From assembly GCA_944323745.1 (NCBI GenBank), contig CALUTQ010000001.1, forward strand, positions 851,656 to 915,655: a stretch of 64,000 bases of DNA, read 5' to 3'. This DNA comes from Candidatus Avelusimicrobium pullarium. GTDB taxonomy: Bacteria; Elusimicrobiota; Elusimicrobia; Elusimicrobiales; Elusimicrobiaceae. Under the pieces are notes generated by a model, which was given only the letters and a program-made list of their open reading frames with translations, made no database searches and was not told the origin of the DNA. Shown here one piece after another: positions 43,727 to 50,969 of the stretch (its first letter is position 1; each line of letters opens with the position of its first letter). Position numbers and translations under genes: made by a program.

Positions 43727-44749
43727 TTATTCTTTTTCCATTTCTTTTTTAGGGCCCGTGTATTCATAGTAATCCATATGGGGTTCCCGCGGCCTACTAA
43801 ACTGTTCACTTAGAGAGCCTCCTTCGGTTATTTGTTTAGTGTCTGTATTATATCCATCTACCGAAGGTACTTCTCCTCCCCATTTGCCGGAGCGCTTCAT
43901 CCCTGCTTCGGGGTTTACCAGTACGATATGTCCGTGTTCGGCATTATTGGGATTGTGATAGGTGGCGACAACCGTACCGCCGGCTTCGGCGCGGCGTTGG
44001 GCTTCTTGGTGGTCTAATTTACCGGTAGGATTGCCCTGCGCGTCTATTTTTTTAGGCAGTTTTTCCCAGCCGGAACCTTTTTTATCCATAGCTTCAATCA
44101 TTTGGTTCGCATTTTTATCGGGCTCCATATAAATACCTTTATTAAGAAGTCTGTTGCGAGCATAGATATTGCAGTAAGGGGATTTGTCTGTGTTCTTTTG
44201 AGGGTCTTGTTTGTCCTCTAATTCCTGCCGGCTTTTGTTTAAAATGGTATCCCATTGAGCAGGAGAGATGTCTTGTTTGGATAGCGTGCCTTCTTTAATG
44301 TCTTGGTCTATTTCCTGCCAGGTTTTTTGGTCGTCTTTCCATTTTTTAAAATAGGCTGCATACTCTTCAGGATTTTCACGTTTATATCGGCTGATTTCTT
44401 TACCAACGGAAACAGGTGCCTTGAGGTAGTATCCTCGGGCAGTTTGTTTGTCGGCAATTTCCCAAAACCGTTTTGCAGGGGACTGAGTGCCGGGCTGTTG
44501 AGAACGCCTGCCTAGTGGTAAATCTTGTTCAGAGGATTTTTCTCCTGCTTGGAATTTTTGGGGGACAGAGCCTTCCCCCAGTTCCTGTTGAATATTTTCT
44601 CGTTCTTTAGAATAATCTTTTTTACCGTACAGCCGACTGGTAAAGTCATCTTGACGGGCTTGTTGACGCTCTAGGTACTCTATTTCTTGGAGACATCGCT
44701 GCAGCATATTTTGACGCAGCGGATGAAGGGTTTTGTTTTGATTTGGCAT
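43727..44749 (-). CDS. Putative cysteine-peptidase effector, module 1
   Basis: 340 residues, no Sec signal. Residues 1-45 are the constant region shared by all three modules ('MPNQNKTLHPLRQNMLQR' then 'EIEYLERQQARQDDFTSRLY'). A polar, variable linker follows. The C-terminal domain (about 190-330) has Cys193 in 'YCNIYARN' at the start of a helix and 'EHGHIVLV' with His272/His274 on a strand, the Cys/His layout of NlpC/P60- or CHAP-like (papain-fold) peptidoglycan amidases. AAGGAG precedes the ATG by 7 bases. The next gene encodes a Sec-exported protein. Best reading: an effector delivered by a non-Sec system that cuts peptidoglycan in rival cells. The secretion route is unknown. Confidence 0.6.
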   Translation of the reverse strand: MPNQNKTLHPLRQNMLQRCLQEIEYLERQQARQDDFTSRLYGKKDYSKERENIQQELGEGSVPQKFQAGEKSSEQDLPLGRRSQQPGTQSPAKRFWEIADKQTARGYYLKAPVSVGKEISRYKRENPEEYAAYFKKWKDDQKTWQEIDQDIKEGTLSKQDISPAQWDTILNKSRQELEDKQDPQKNTDKSPYCNIYARNRLLNKGIYMEPDKNANQMIEAMDKKGSGWEKLPKKIDAQGNPTGKLDHQEAQRRAEAGGTVVATYHNPNNAEHGHIVLVNPEAGMKRSGKWGGEVPSVDGYNTDTKQITEGGSLSEQFSRPREPHMDYYEYTGPKKEMEKE

Positions 44750-44898
44750 ATAATTACTCCTTAGGTAAGATAATACAGCAGAATGAAAAGCGGCTATGGT
44801 ACGGCAGTAAAAAGTAAAAATAAATAAAAGTCCAGTGTACGGGTGAAAAGTAAAACAAGAAGAAAAAGGATTGTACGGCAGGAGATATCTACAAATAT

Positions 44899-44928
44899 AC
44901 TATAGTGTAAAATAGTTATAAAAGTCAA
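44899..44928 (-). promoter_or_regulatory. Promoter of effector module 1
   Basis: On the minus strand: TTGACT, 18 bases, TATAGT. The predicted transcript has a leader of about 145 bases, and the whole leader is conserved in all three modules. Confidence 0.7.
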
Positions 44929-45015
44929 GTTATTTATAACGGGAGGAGAGCTTTTTTGATAAGCGGTTTTTTGAAAGGTTGTGGCGTAATTTTGGATAAG
45001 ACGCTTTGAGGACAT

Positions 45016-45046
45016 AAAAAAAGACACCTTTTTAAGGTGTCTTTTT
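45016..45046. terminator. Terminator between modules 2 and 1
   Basis: AAGACACCTT / AAGGTGTCTT stem with A/T arms; stops minus-strand transcripts from module 2. Confidence 0.85.
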
Positions 45047-45236
45047 AAATGGTCGGGCACGGAGTGGGGACTGCCAAAGGCTGTAAGAGGGGGAAAGTCA
45101 AATCCCTGTTTATCAGGCAAAATACAGGGCAATTTTGCGCATTTTGGGGTTGGTATTTTCCACTACCTTAGGCGGCAATTACGCCGCTCTGCTTTAATTC
45201 CTTAAACCCCATAACAGGGAAAAAACCGAAATTCCC

Positions 45237-46445
45237 TCAAAACACTTTTATGAGGTTTTGCTTATGCGTGTAACCCTGCAAGCCGTTTTGCAAAACAGGG
45301 TACCACTTGCCTTTTTTATCTTTCGGCCATACCCATACATAGCTGTCATTTTCCATTTGGCCTATGACTTTGCCGCTCGGTTTGTTGCGCACGTTGGCGG
45401 GGCCGTCCACGCGGTAGAGGACGGGCTCGCTTTTGGGGCGGTAGGGACGGGCAATATCCCCTTTTGCTATAAAATCTACGGAAATATCCCATTCCGGCGT
45501 GTAATGAGCACGGTTGACGGCAAAGTATTGGCCGCCGTAAAAGGCTTCTCCGTCAAAGCAACCCACGCTTTTAAGGGGGCTTTCCACCAGCAGGTTAAAG
45601 TTTTCTATGGGGCCTTGCCAGTTGTTGGCGGTGGTGAGGATATATTCCACATAGTCTTGGGCGTCTAAGTGCTGCCAGGAATATTTTCGTTCGTTTTCGG
45701 GTATAAATACGAAATCCTGATATGTTTGACTTTCCATATCAATACACCTTGAAAAAGGATGGCCCACATTAGTGGTTTTGTGGGAGGGAGTATAGGTATG
45801 GCGGATATGTACGGTTTTGCCGGCAGGAAAGGTTTGCTGCCACGAGTAGGAAATTAGTTTTTGCCACATTTTATCATCGCCGTCCTCAATAGTCCAGCCT
45901 TGGCCTTCTTCCCATTCATTTGTTTGCGGATTTTTTACAAACATCCAATCCCATTTTAAGTAGTTCCCGTCTACCAAAGTCTGGCGGTCCGCTTCCGGCA
46001 TAGCGCTGACGCGCTTATGAAATTGCCTAAAGTCTAGGGTTTCTTCGGGCGTTTTCCATAACTGCAGGGCAACGGCGGGCACCTCTCTTTCGTTTTGTTC
46101 TAGGGCAAAGTGAGTTTGATAATCGGTTTTTTCCCCATTGATCCAGAGATTAAAGTTAAAGTGATGCTCGGCATCTTTATAATATCCGTAGAAATCTGAC
46201 ACGGCAGATATAGGCGGCAGCGGGAAGAAAACTTGGGTGGTGATGTCTTTGTCCGTAGTATTTTTGAATATATAATTTACTTCTATTTGTTCAGGGCGGA
46301 TATACAGGGCCTCCACCTGCATTTGGATACCGTCCTGCTTTTCAAACACGACTCCGCCGGTAGGCAAAACATAGCCGGCGGTGTCGTTGGCGTTGGCAAG
46401 AAAACTGGAGAAAACGAAACACAGCAAAAGGGTAAATTTTTTCAT
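45237..46445 (-). CDS. DUF4424-SH3 secreted protein, copy 2
   Basis: 402 residues. Signal peptide about 1-20 ('FSSFLANAND'). Same domain order as copy 1: DUF4424 region ('TGGVVFEKQDGIQMQVEALYI', 'FKNTTDKDITTQVFFPLP') and a C-terminal SH3 domain. The last ~160 residues are nearly identical to copy 1; about 80-240 are diverged. TATAAT lies exactly 6 bases before the ATG with no ribosome site, so it probably has its own leaderless transcript besides read-through from the immunity gene 69 bases upstream. Confidence 0.75.
   Translation of the reverse strand: MKKFTLLLCFVFSSFLANANDTAGYVLPTGGVVFEKQDGIQMQVEALYIRPEQIEVNYIFKNTTDKDITTQVFFPLPPISAVSDFYGYYKDAEHHFNFNLWINGEKTDYQTHFALEQNEREVPAVALQLWKTPEETLDFRQFHKRVSAMPEADRQTLVDGNYLKWDWMFVKNPQTNEWEEGQGWTIEDGDDKMWQKLISYSWQQTFPAGKTVHIRHTYTPSHKTTNVGHPFSRCIDMESQTYQDFVFIPENERKYSWQHLDAQDYVEYILTTANNWQGPIENFNLLVESPLKSVGCFDGEAFYGGQYFAVNRAHYTPEWDISVDFIAKGDIARPYRPKSEPVLYRVDGPANVRNKPSGKVIGQMENDSYVWVWPKDKKGKWYPVLQNGLQGYTHKQNLIKVF
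45239..45725 (-). repeat. Near-identical 3' half of DUF4424-SH3 genes (copy B)
   Basis: Partner of 41646-42132. The sharp drop in identity at about 45725 suggests gene conversion or recent recombination. Confidence 0.85.
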
Positions 46446-46457
46446 AAATCAATTATA
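46446..46457 (-). promoter_or_regulatory. -10 hexamer of DUF4424-SH3 copy 2
   Basis: TATAAT (46457-46452) then 6 bases then ATG at 46445. Confidence 0.5.
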
Positions 46458-46514
46458 CCGATTTACTGAAGAAATTGCTTTGCCATTTGCCTGGGAGAAA
46501 AATATGAACGGCGG

Positions 46515-47351
46515 TTAGTTTAACCTTTTTTTCATCAATAACTGCGTGTTTGAAGCCTTATAATGGGAAACCTGGTACAGCAAATAATCCGTCCCCGGTA
46601 CAGCCATAGGGCCGCTTAGTTTGGCATCGCATTTTTCTGCAGGCAGGGAGACGAAAACTTCATCTTTTCCCGTGGAAATGTGGTGGGCGCGGATGACTTC
46701 GCACCAGACGGGTTTGGCGGGGTCTTGCGGGTCATTTGTTTCATAATAAAACACATCACCCTGGCAGAACACATATTCCGGCGGACCGAAATATTCGGGC
46801 GTGATTTCTTTGGCTAACTGCAGTTTTTTAGTCTTTTTAAGTTTATCATTATGCCACACTACATCATAGGGGGATACATAATCACAGCCGTCGCAATCGG
46901 CGGGTTTATGACTGTCTGTCAGGGTAATATATTGGGTTTTTTCTTTATTGCAATAAAAAGTTAACGGGGGGGTCTTTTTGGGCTTATATTGATAAGGTGC
47001 CAATTTGTTTTCTGCAAACTGGTCGGGATATCCGTTCCATACGCCCTGTACCAAAGCAAGAGAGGGCTTGTCGGGGGAAAATTTAATTAAATTGCCGCCA
47101 TTTTCTATATACAAATCACCTTCGGGCGTATTATAGAAATCAATTCCTTCCGAAGCATATGTAAAGTCTTCCGCAACGAGCAAGCTTCCGTCCGGCTGCG
47201 GCAGACCCTGTGAGTAAACGGCCATTTGGCTCATCACAAAAGCGTTTTCTCCCGGGCGTTTCGGTTGTTCTTTATCCGTGCTGTCCGTATCCTGTGCATA
47301 TAAGGCACAAAATACGAGGAGTAAAACAGATAAATATAAAAATTTGTTCAT
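46515..47351 (-). CDS. Putative periplasmic immunity protein, module 2
   Basis: 278 residues. Signal peptide about 1-19 ('LVFCALYAQD'), no lipobox. Shares long blocks with the module 3 protein: 'VYSQGL' near the N-terminus, 'SHKPADCDGCDY', 'RAHHISTGKDEVFVSLPAEK' and 'LSGPMAVPGTDYLLYQ', with the regions between diverged. It is intact although the effector of this module is frameshifted, so it may be kept as an orphan immunity gene. AAGGAAC precedes the ATG. Confidence 0.65.
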   Translation of the reverse strand: MNKFLYLSVLLLVFCALYAQDTDSTDKEQPKRPGENAFVMSQMAVYSQGLPQPDGSLLVAEDFTYASEGIDFYNTPEGDLYIENGGNLIKFSPDKPSLALVQGVWNGYPDQFAENKLAPYQYKPKKTPPLTFYCNKEKTQYITLTDSHKPADCDGCDYVSPYDVVWHNDKLKKTKKLQLAKEITPEYFGPPEYVFCQGDVFYYETNDPQDPAKPVWCEVIRAHHISTGKDEVFVSLPAEKCDAKLSGPMAVPGTDYLLYQVSHYKASNTQLLMKKRLN

Positions 47352-47362
47352 TTTTTTGTTCC

Positions 47363-48255
47363 TTATTGTTTGTTATGGTTTTCTTCAGGGCCTATATACA
47401 AAAAATAACTGGCATTTTCTCCGCTGGTTAAGTGCCACCCTAAATGCTCTTTACTAATTGGATTTATGCCGATACTGCCTTCTATTTCGGGAACAAAAAT
47501 TTTTTCTCCGTTTGCATCGCGAAAATTGCCGCTTTGAAACATTTTTGGGTTTCCTGTTAATACGCCTCCATGGCCGTGCTCCGTTCCTGTTTGACTAAAG
47601 ACGGCGGTATGTCCGTTTACAGCCCAATCGTTGGCAATTTTATGCTCTTCGGCACTTCCATTCCTTATGGGAATTTCTTTCCATTCCGGAGAGTTCCGTA
47701 TGTATTTTATTATATCATTCATCGATGTATTTGCTGGCAAGTCAATACCTCTTTTTTTTAAAATAAGGCCCATAGCGGTATTGCAATGTATGTCTTTATT
47801 AGTATATTCCGTATCCTTCTTTTTCCATTCTTCTAAGGATTGTGTTTGAAATGGCTTGCCAAGGGCTTGTTCCCGATCCCATTGTCGTTGCTCTTCTCTT
47901 TCTCGTTTGTATTTTTCTGGATTTTCCTTTCTGTAATCATCAATAGCATATTGGACTGCCTTTGGTATGTGTCGGTATCCAAATTCTTTGTCTAACTCAT
48001 AATCGCGTTGAAGATGCTGTATTAGTTCTTGACCTTTGGCATAATGAGAAGGCCGTGCTGGAAGGACGCTGGTTTGTTTTGCGGCTAATTCGGCTTGGAT
48101 TTTTTCTTTTTCATAGCTAAAACTTCTTGTCCGTACAGCCGGTTGGTAAAGTCATCTTGGCGGGCTTGTTGACGCTCTAGGTATTCTATTTCTTGAAGAC
48201 GTCTTTCCAGCATATTTTGACGCAGTGGATGAAGGGTTTTGTTTTGATTTGGCAT
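47363..48255 (-). pseudogene. Frameshifted cysteine-peptidase effector, module 2
   Basis: The ATG at 48255 opens the constant region ('MPNQNKTLHPLRQNMLERR'), but after 'TNRLYG' one base is missing (about 48121-48135) compared with modules 1 and 3. The frame then runs into a stop at 48085-48087 (56 codons). In the restored frame the protein would have 297 residues with the active-site blocks 'HCNTAMG' (Cys codon 47783-47785) and 'EHGHGGVLTG'. A downstream Met within 'HCNTAMG' lies after the Cys, so internal initiation could not rescue activity. Either a real loss-of-function deletion or a sequencing indel. Confidence 0.75.
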
Positions 48256-48404
48256 ATAATTACTCCTTAGGTGAGATAATACAGCAGAATGAAAAGTAGG
48301 TATAGTACGGCAGTAAAAAGTAAAAATAAATAAAAGTCCAGTGTACGGGTGAAAAGTAAAACAAGAAGAAAAAGGATTGTACGGCAGGAGATATCTACAA
48401 ATAT

Positions 48405-48434
48405 ACTATAGTGTAAAATAGTTATAAAAGTCAA
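48405..48434 (-). promoter_or_regulatory. Promoter of effector module 2
   Basis: TTGACT-N18-TATAGT on the minus strand, identical to modules 1 and 3. Confidence 0.7.
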
Positions 48435-48522
48435 GTTATTTATAACGGGAGGAGAGCTTTTTTGATAAGCGGTTTTTTGAAAGGTTGTGGCGTAATTTTG
48501 GGTAAGACGCTTTGAGGATATA

Positions 48523-48554
48523 AAAAAAGACACCTTTTGCAAGGTGTCTTTTTA
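48523..48554. terminator. Terminator between modules 3 and 2
   Basis: AAGACACCTT-TTGC-AAGGTGTCTT with A/T arms, identical to the one next to the tRNA genes. Confidence 0.85.
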
Positions 48555-48771
48555 AATGGTCGGGCACGGCGTACGGACTGCCAAAGGCTGTAAGAGGGGG
48601 AAAGTCAAATCCCTGTTTATCAGGCAAAATACAGGGAAAAACCGTAAAAGTTGACCCTTTGTATGGGGGCGGAAAAGTGAGTGCCCCGCTTATTTTATAC
48701 GGGGGCTTTGCCTTTTTATATAGATTCCCTGCACGCTGGAACAGGAAAAGAACAGGGATTAAGAGGGCGTA

Positions 48772-49581
48772 TTATTTCAATCCTTTTTTCATAAATAGCT
48801 GGGTATTGGATTTCTCGTAATCAGAAATTTGGTAAAGCAAATAATCCGTCCCCGGTACAGCCATAGGGCCGCTTAATTTGGCGCCGCATTTTTCCGCAGG
48901 CAGGGAGACGAAAACTTCATCTTTCCCTGTGGAAATATGGTGGGCGCGGATTACATCACACCAATAGTTTTCCTCATCATCTGAACGAACCGAAGATTCA
49001 TAATATAAAATATCGCCTTTGCAGTAGGCATATGTTTCCGGCCCATGGCTTTCTGCCCTGATTTCGCTTTCCAGCGGCAGCTTTTTGGTTTTGTTGTGGC
49101 TTGTATCGTGCCAGGTAACCTCATAAGGGGGTTCATAGTCGCACCCGGTACAATCGGCGGGTTTATGGCTGGTTTTTAACGTGATATGCTGCGTTTTTTG
49201 GGGATTGCAGAACAGCGTGATTTCTCTCTCCCGCATAGCGGGATAAGTGTAGGGAGCAAGATTTTTGTTGATATATGTCCATAAGTTTTCAGGAACCATT
49301 TGTATAATAGCCCGTCCCGGCTGTTTGGCAAAGAAGCCTACTAAAATATCCGGGCCGTCTACATATAAGGATTCGGATGACGGTATATAAAACTTAAGAC
49401 TTTCAGAGGCCATATTGGCTTCTAGCAAGAGAAAAGTATCTTTTGTTTGCTTAAGCCCCTGTGAGTAAACGGCAACTTGGGTAGGAGAATATGATAGGGC
49501 CGAATGGACGGAGTCCTCCCCGGCAGAAATAGCCGGAGAGGATAGCGAAATACAAAATAACAGAAGCCATATTTTTTTCAT
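48772..49581 (-). CDS. Putative periplasmic immunity protein, module 3
   Basis: 269 residues. Signal peptide about 1-20 ('SSPAISAGED'), no lipobox. Shares 'VAVYSQGLKQ', 'SHKPADCTGCDY', 'RAHHISTGKDEVFVSLPAEK' and 'GPMAVPGTDYLLYQ' with module 2. The central 50-130 region, which might contact the toxin, is diverged. Its ATG overlaps the effector stop (TAATG). This module has no DUF4424-SH3 gene. Confidence 0.65.
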   Translation of the reverse strand: MKKIWLLLFCISLSSPAISAGEDSVHSALSYSPTQVAVYSQGLKQTKDTFLLLEANMASESLKFYIPSSESLYVDGPDILVGFFAKQPGRAIIQMVPENLWTYINKNLAPYTYPAMREREITLFCNPQKTQHITLKTSHKPADCTGCDYEPPYEVTWHDTSHNKTKKLPLESEIRAESHGPETYAYCKGDILYYESSVRSDDEENYWCDVIRAHHISTGKDEVFVSLPAEKCGAKLSGPMAVPGTDYLLYQISDYEKSNTQLFMKKGLK

Positions 49582-50456
49582 TAAAACCTCACTTTTTTAT
49601 AGCGGTAATAATCCATTTGATCTTCCACCTGTTGCTTTAAATGCCAGCCCAAATGCTGGGTTTTGGTTTTTTCAGAACCGACACTTCCCTTTACTTCTGG
49701 AATAGGTATTTCTTTTCCGTTCTCATCTAGCCAGTTTTTGCTTGTGAACATTTTGTTGTTGCCTGTTAAAAGAGCACTATGGCCATGTCCAGTTGGATTC
49801 TTTTGTGTTACCACAACTGTTTCACCTGCCGCCGCCAAATCATTAGCGGCTTTATGATCTAGCCGTCCATTTTCTTGACGCGGTATTTTCTCCCATTCGG
49901 AGGATTTTTCCATATAATCTATTATATCATTCATTTCTTTATCAGCCGGCCAGTCAATCCCTTTTTCTTTTAGCAAACTTCCTACAGCGGTATTACAGTG
50001 AGATTGCTTATCATTTTGATATTCTTTATCTTTCTGTTGCCATTTCTCTAAAGTTTGTGTTTTAAAGAAACCCCCGGCAGCATTTTCTCGGTCAATTTGT
50101 AGGCGTTCTTGTTGATATTGCTGCGGATGAGCTTGTTTGTAATCATTAATGGCTTTTTGGATAACATCCGGGATTTCTTTTTCTGGTTTCGTTTTTGCAT
50201 TTGTAGCGTCGTTATGAGTTGGCTGCGAATATTCTTTAGACTTTTCATTTGTTGGGAGGCTGTTAGATTGTTGCGAATGAGAGTATAATTCCGCTTTTAT
50301 TTTTTCTTTTTCCTCACTGAAATCTTTTTTACCGTACAGCCGGCTGGTAAAGTCATCTTGGCGGGCTTGTTGACGCTCTAGGTATTCTATTTCTTGGAGG
50401 CGTCGCTGCAGCATATTTTGACGCAGCTGATGAAGGGTTTTGTTTTGATTTGGCAT
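49581..50456 (-). CDS. Putative cysteine-peptidase effector, module 3
   Basis: 291 residues, no Sec signal. Constant region 1-45 ('MPNQNKTLHQLRQNMLQRR', then 'YLERQQARQDDFTSRLYGKK'), variable Glu/Lys/Gln-rich linker to about 145, then a catalytic-type domain with Cys154 ('HCNTAVGSLL') and His224/His226 ('TGHGHSALLTG'), followed by 'TQHLGWHLKQQ' and a final 'DYYRYKK' strand. The catalytic part is closer to module 2 than to module 1. AAGGAG lies 7 bases before the ATG. Same inferred role as module 1: delivered peptidoglycan hydrolase with a cognate periplasmic immunity protein. Confidence 0.6.
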   Translation of the reverse strand: MPNQNKTLHQLRQNMLQRRLQEIEYLERQQARQDDFTSRLYGKKDFSEEKEKIKAELYSHSQQSNSLPTNEKSKEYSQPTHNDATNAKTKPEKEIPDVIQKAINDYKQAHPQQYQQERLQIDRENAAGGFFKTQTLEKWQQKDKEYQNDKQSHCNTAVGSLLKEKGIDWPADKEMNDIIDYMEKSSEWEKIPRQENGRLDHKAANDLAAAGETVVVTQKNPTGHGHSALLTGNNKMFTSKNWLDENGKEIPIPEVKGSVGSEKTKTQHLGWHLKQQVEDQMDYYRYKKVRF

Positions 50457-50605
50457 ATAATTACTCCTTAGATGAGATAATACAGCAGAATGAAAAGTAG
50501 GTATAGTACGGCAGTAAAAAGTAAAAATAAATAAAAGTCCAGTGTACGGGTGAAAAGTAAAACAAGAAGAAAAAGGATTGTACGGCAGGAGATATCTACA
50601 AATAT

Positions 50606-50635
50606 ACTATAGTGTAAAATAGTTATAAAAGTCAA
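50606..50635 (-). promoter_or_regulatory. Promoter of effector module 3
   Basis: TTGACT (50635-50630), 18 bases, TATAGT (50611-50606). Leader of about 145 bases to the ATG at 50456. Confidence 0.7.
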
Positions 50636-50722
50636 GTTATTTATAACGGGAGGAGAGCTTTTTTGATAAGCGGTTTTTTGAAAGGTTGTGGCGTAATTTT
50701 GGGTAAGACGCTTTGAGGATAT

Positions 50723-50754
50723 AAAAAAAGACACCTTTTGCAAGGTGTCTTTTT
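50723..50754. terminator. Terminator downstream of the tRNA-Pro genes
   Basis: AAGACACCTT-TTGC-AAGGTGTCTT with a T run on the minus strand, 3 bases after the encoded CCA end. Confidence 0.9.
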
Positions 50755-50757
50755 AAA

Positions 50758-50833
50758 TGGTCGGGGCGGCGGGATTTGAACCCACGACCTCACGGTCCCG
50801 AACCGTGCGCGCTACCAGCTGCGCTACGCCCCG
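50758..50833 (-). tRNA. tRNA-Pro (CGG)
   Basis: 76 bases including an encoded CCA. Acceptor stem CGGGGCG/CGCCCCG, anticodon stem CACGG/CCGTG with loop TTCGGGA (anticodon CGG), T-loop GGTTCAAATCC. Its 3' end is the junction with the effector-array repeat. Confidence 0.95.
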
Positions 50834-50857
50834 TATATAGCAAGTAATTGGTTGAAA

Positions 50858-50932
50858 TGGTCGGGGAAGCGGGAATCGAACCCGCGGTCTCTCGCACCCC
50901 AAGCGAGCACTCTACCACTGAGCCATTCCCCG
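50858..50932 (-). tRNA. tRNA-Pro (GGG)
   Basis: 75 bases with encoded CCA. Acceptor CGGGGAA/TTCCCCG, anticodon stem CTCGC/GCGAG with loop TTGGGGT (anticodon GGG), T-loop GGTTCGATTCC. It lies 24 bases upstream of the other tRNA-Pro gene, probably in one transcript. Confidence 0.95.
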
Positions 50933-50969
50933 AAAAATTGTCAATTTATTTTACTGCTGTACATATATT

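Larger units (their letters stand above)
44614..45130 (-). repeat. Module boundary block, copy 1
   Basis: Contains the effector's constant-region codons, ribosome site, leader, promoter, terminator stem, tRNA-like TGGTCGGG and the 75-base element. It matches 48130-48636 and, up to the tRNA gene, 50331-50766 with few differences. Confidence 0.85.
44750..45236. other. Intergenic between modules 1 and 2
   Basis: Effector promoter and ~145-base leader on the right of the start codon, terminator at 45016-45046, then the 75-base element (45056-45130) and a short unassigned stretch before the DUF4424 stop. No gene is supported. Confidence 0.6.
48130..48636 (-). repeat. Module boundary block, copy 2
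   Basis: Same order of parts as 44614-45130. Nearly identical to copy 3 in the promoter/leader part. Confidence 0.85.
48256..48771. other. Intergenic between modules 2 and 3
   Basis: Promoter and leader of module 2, terminator 48523-48554, tRNA-end-like TGGTCGGGC at 48558, the 75-base element to about 48636, and then about 130 bases downstream of immunity 3 with a weak CCCCG/CGGGG hairpin. No gene is supported. Confidence 0.6.
50331..50766 (-). repeat. Module boundary block, copy 3, next to tRNA-Pro
   Basis: Same as copies 1 and 2 up to the sequence TGGTCGGG, where this copy continues into a complete tRNA-Pro gene instead of the 75-base element. Confidence 0.85.

Noticed and set aside
45056..45130. 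Functional tRNA gene in the 75-base element
   Set aside because: Only the last ~15 bases resemble a tRNA end; no anticodon arm or T-loop consensus can be found.
44794..45132. Similar ORFs (MPCILPDKQGFDF...) in each module boundary block
   Set aside because: They run antisense or across terminators and the promoter, have no ribosome site, and recur only because the DNA block is repeated.
47363..47773. Stand-alone 136-residue gene starting with MGLILKKRG
   Set aside because: It starts after the putative catalytic Cys and has no ribosome site; the flanking sequence shows that it is the 3' part of the frameshifted module 2 effector.
41461..50767. CRISPR array
   Set aside because: The repeats are hundreds of bases long, contain genes and promoters, and have no short repeat-spacer periodicity.
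41461..50767. Insertion sequence or prophage
   Set aside because: No transposase, integrase, terminal inverted repeats or phage structural genes are visible, although the tRNA junction suggests past recombination.
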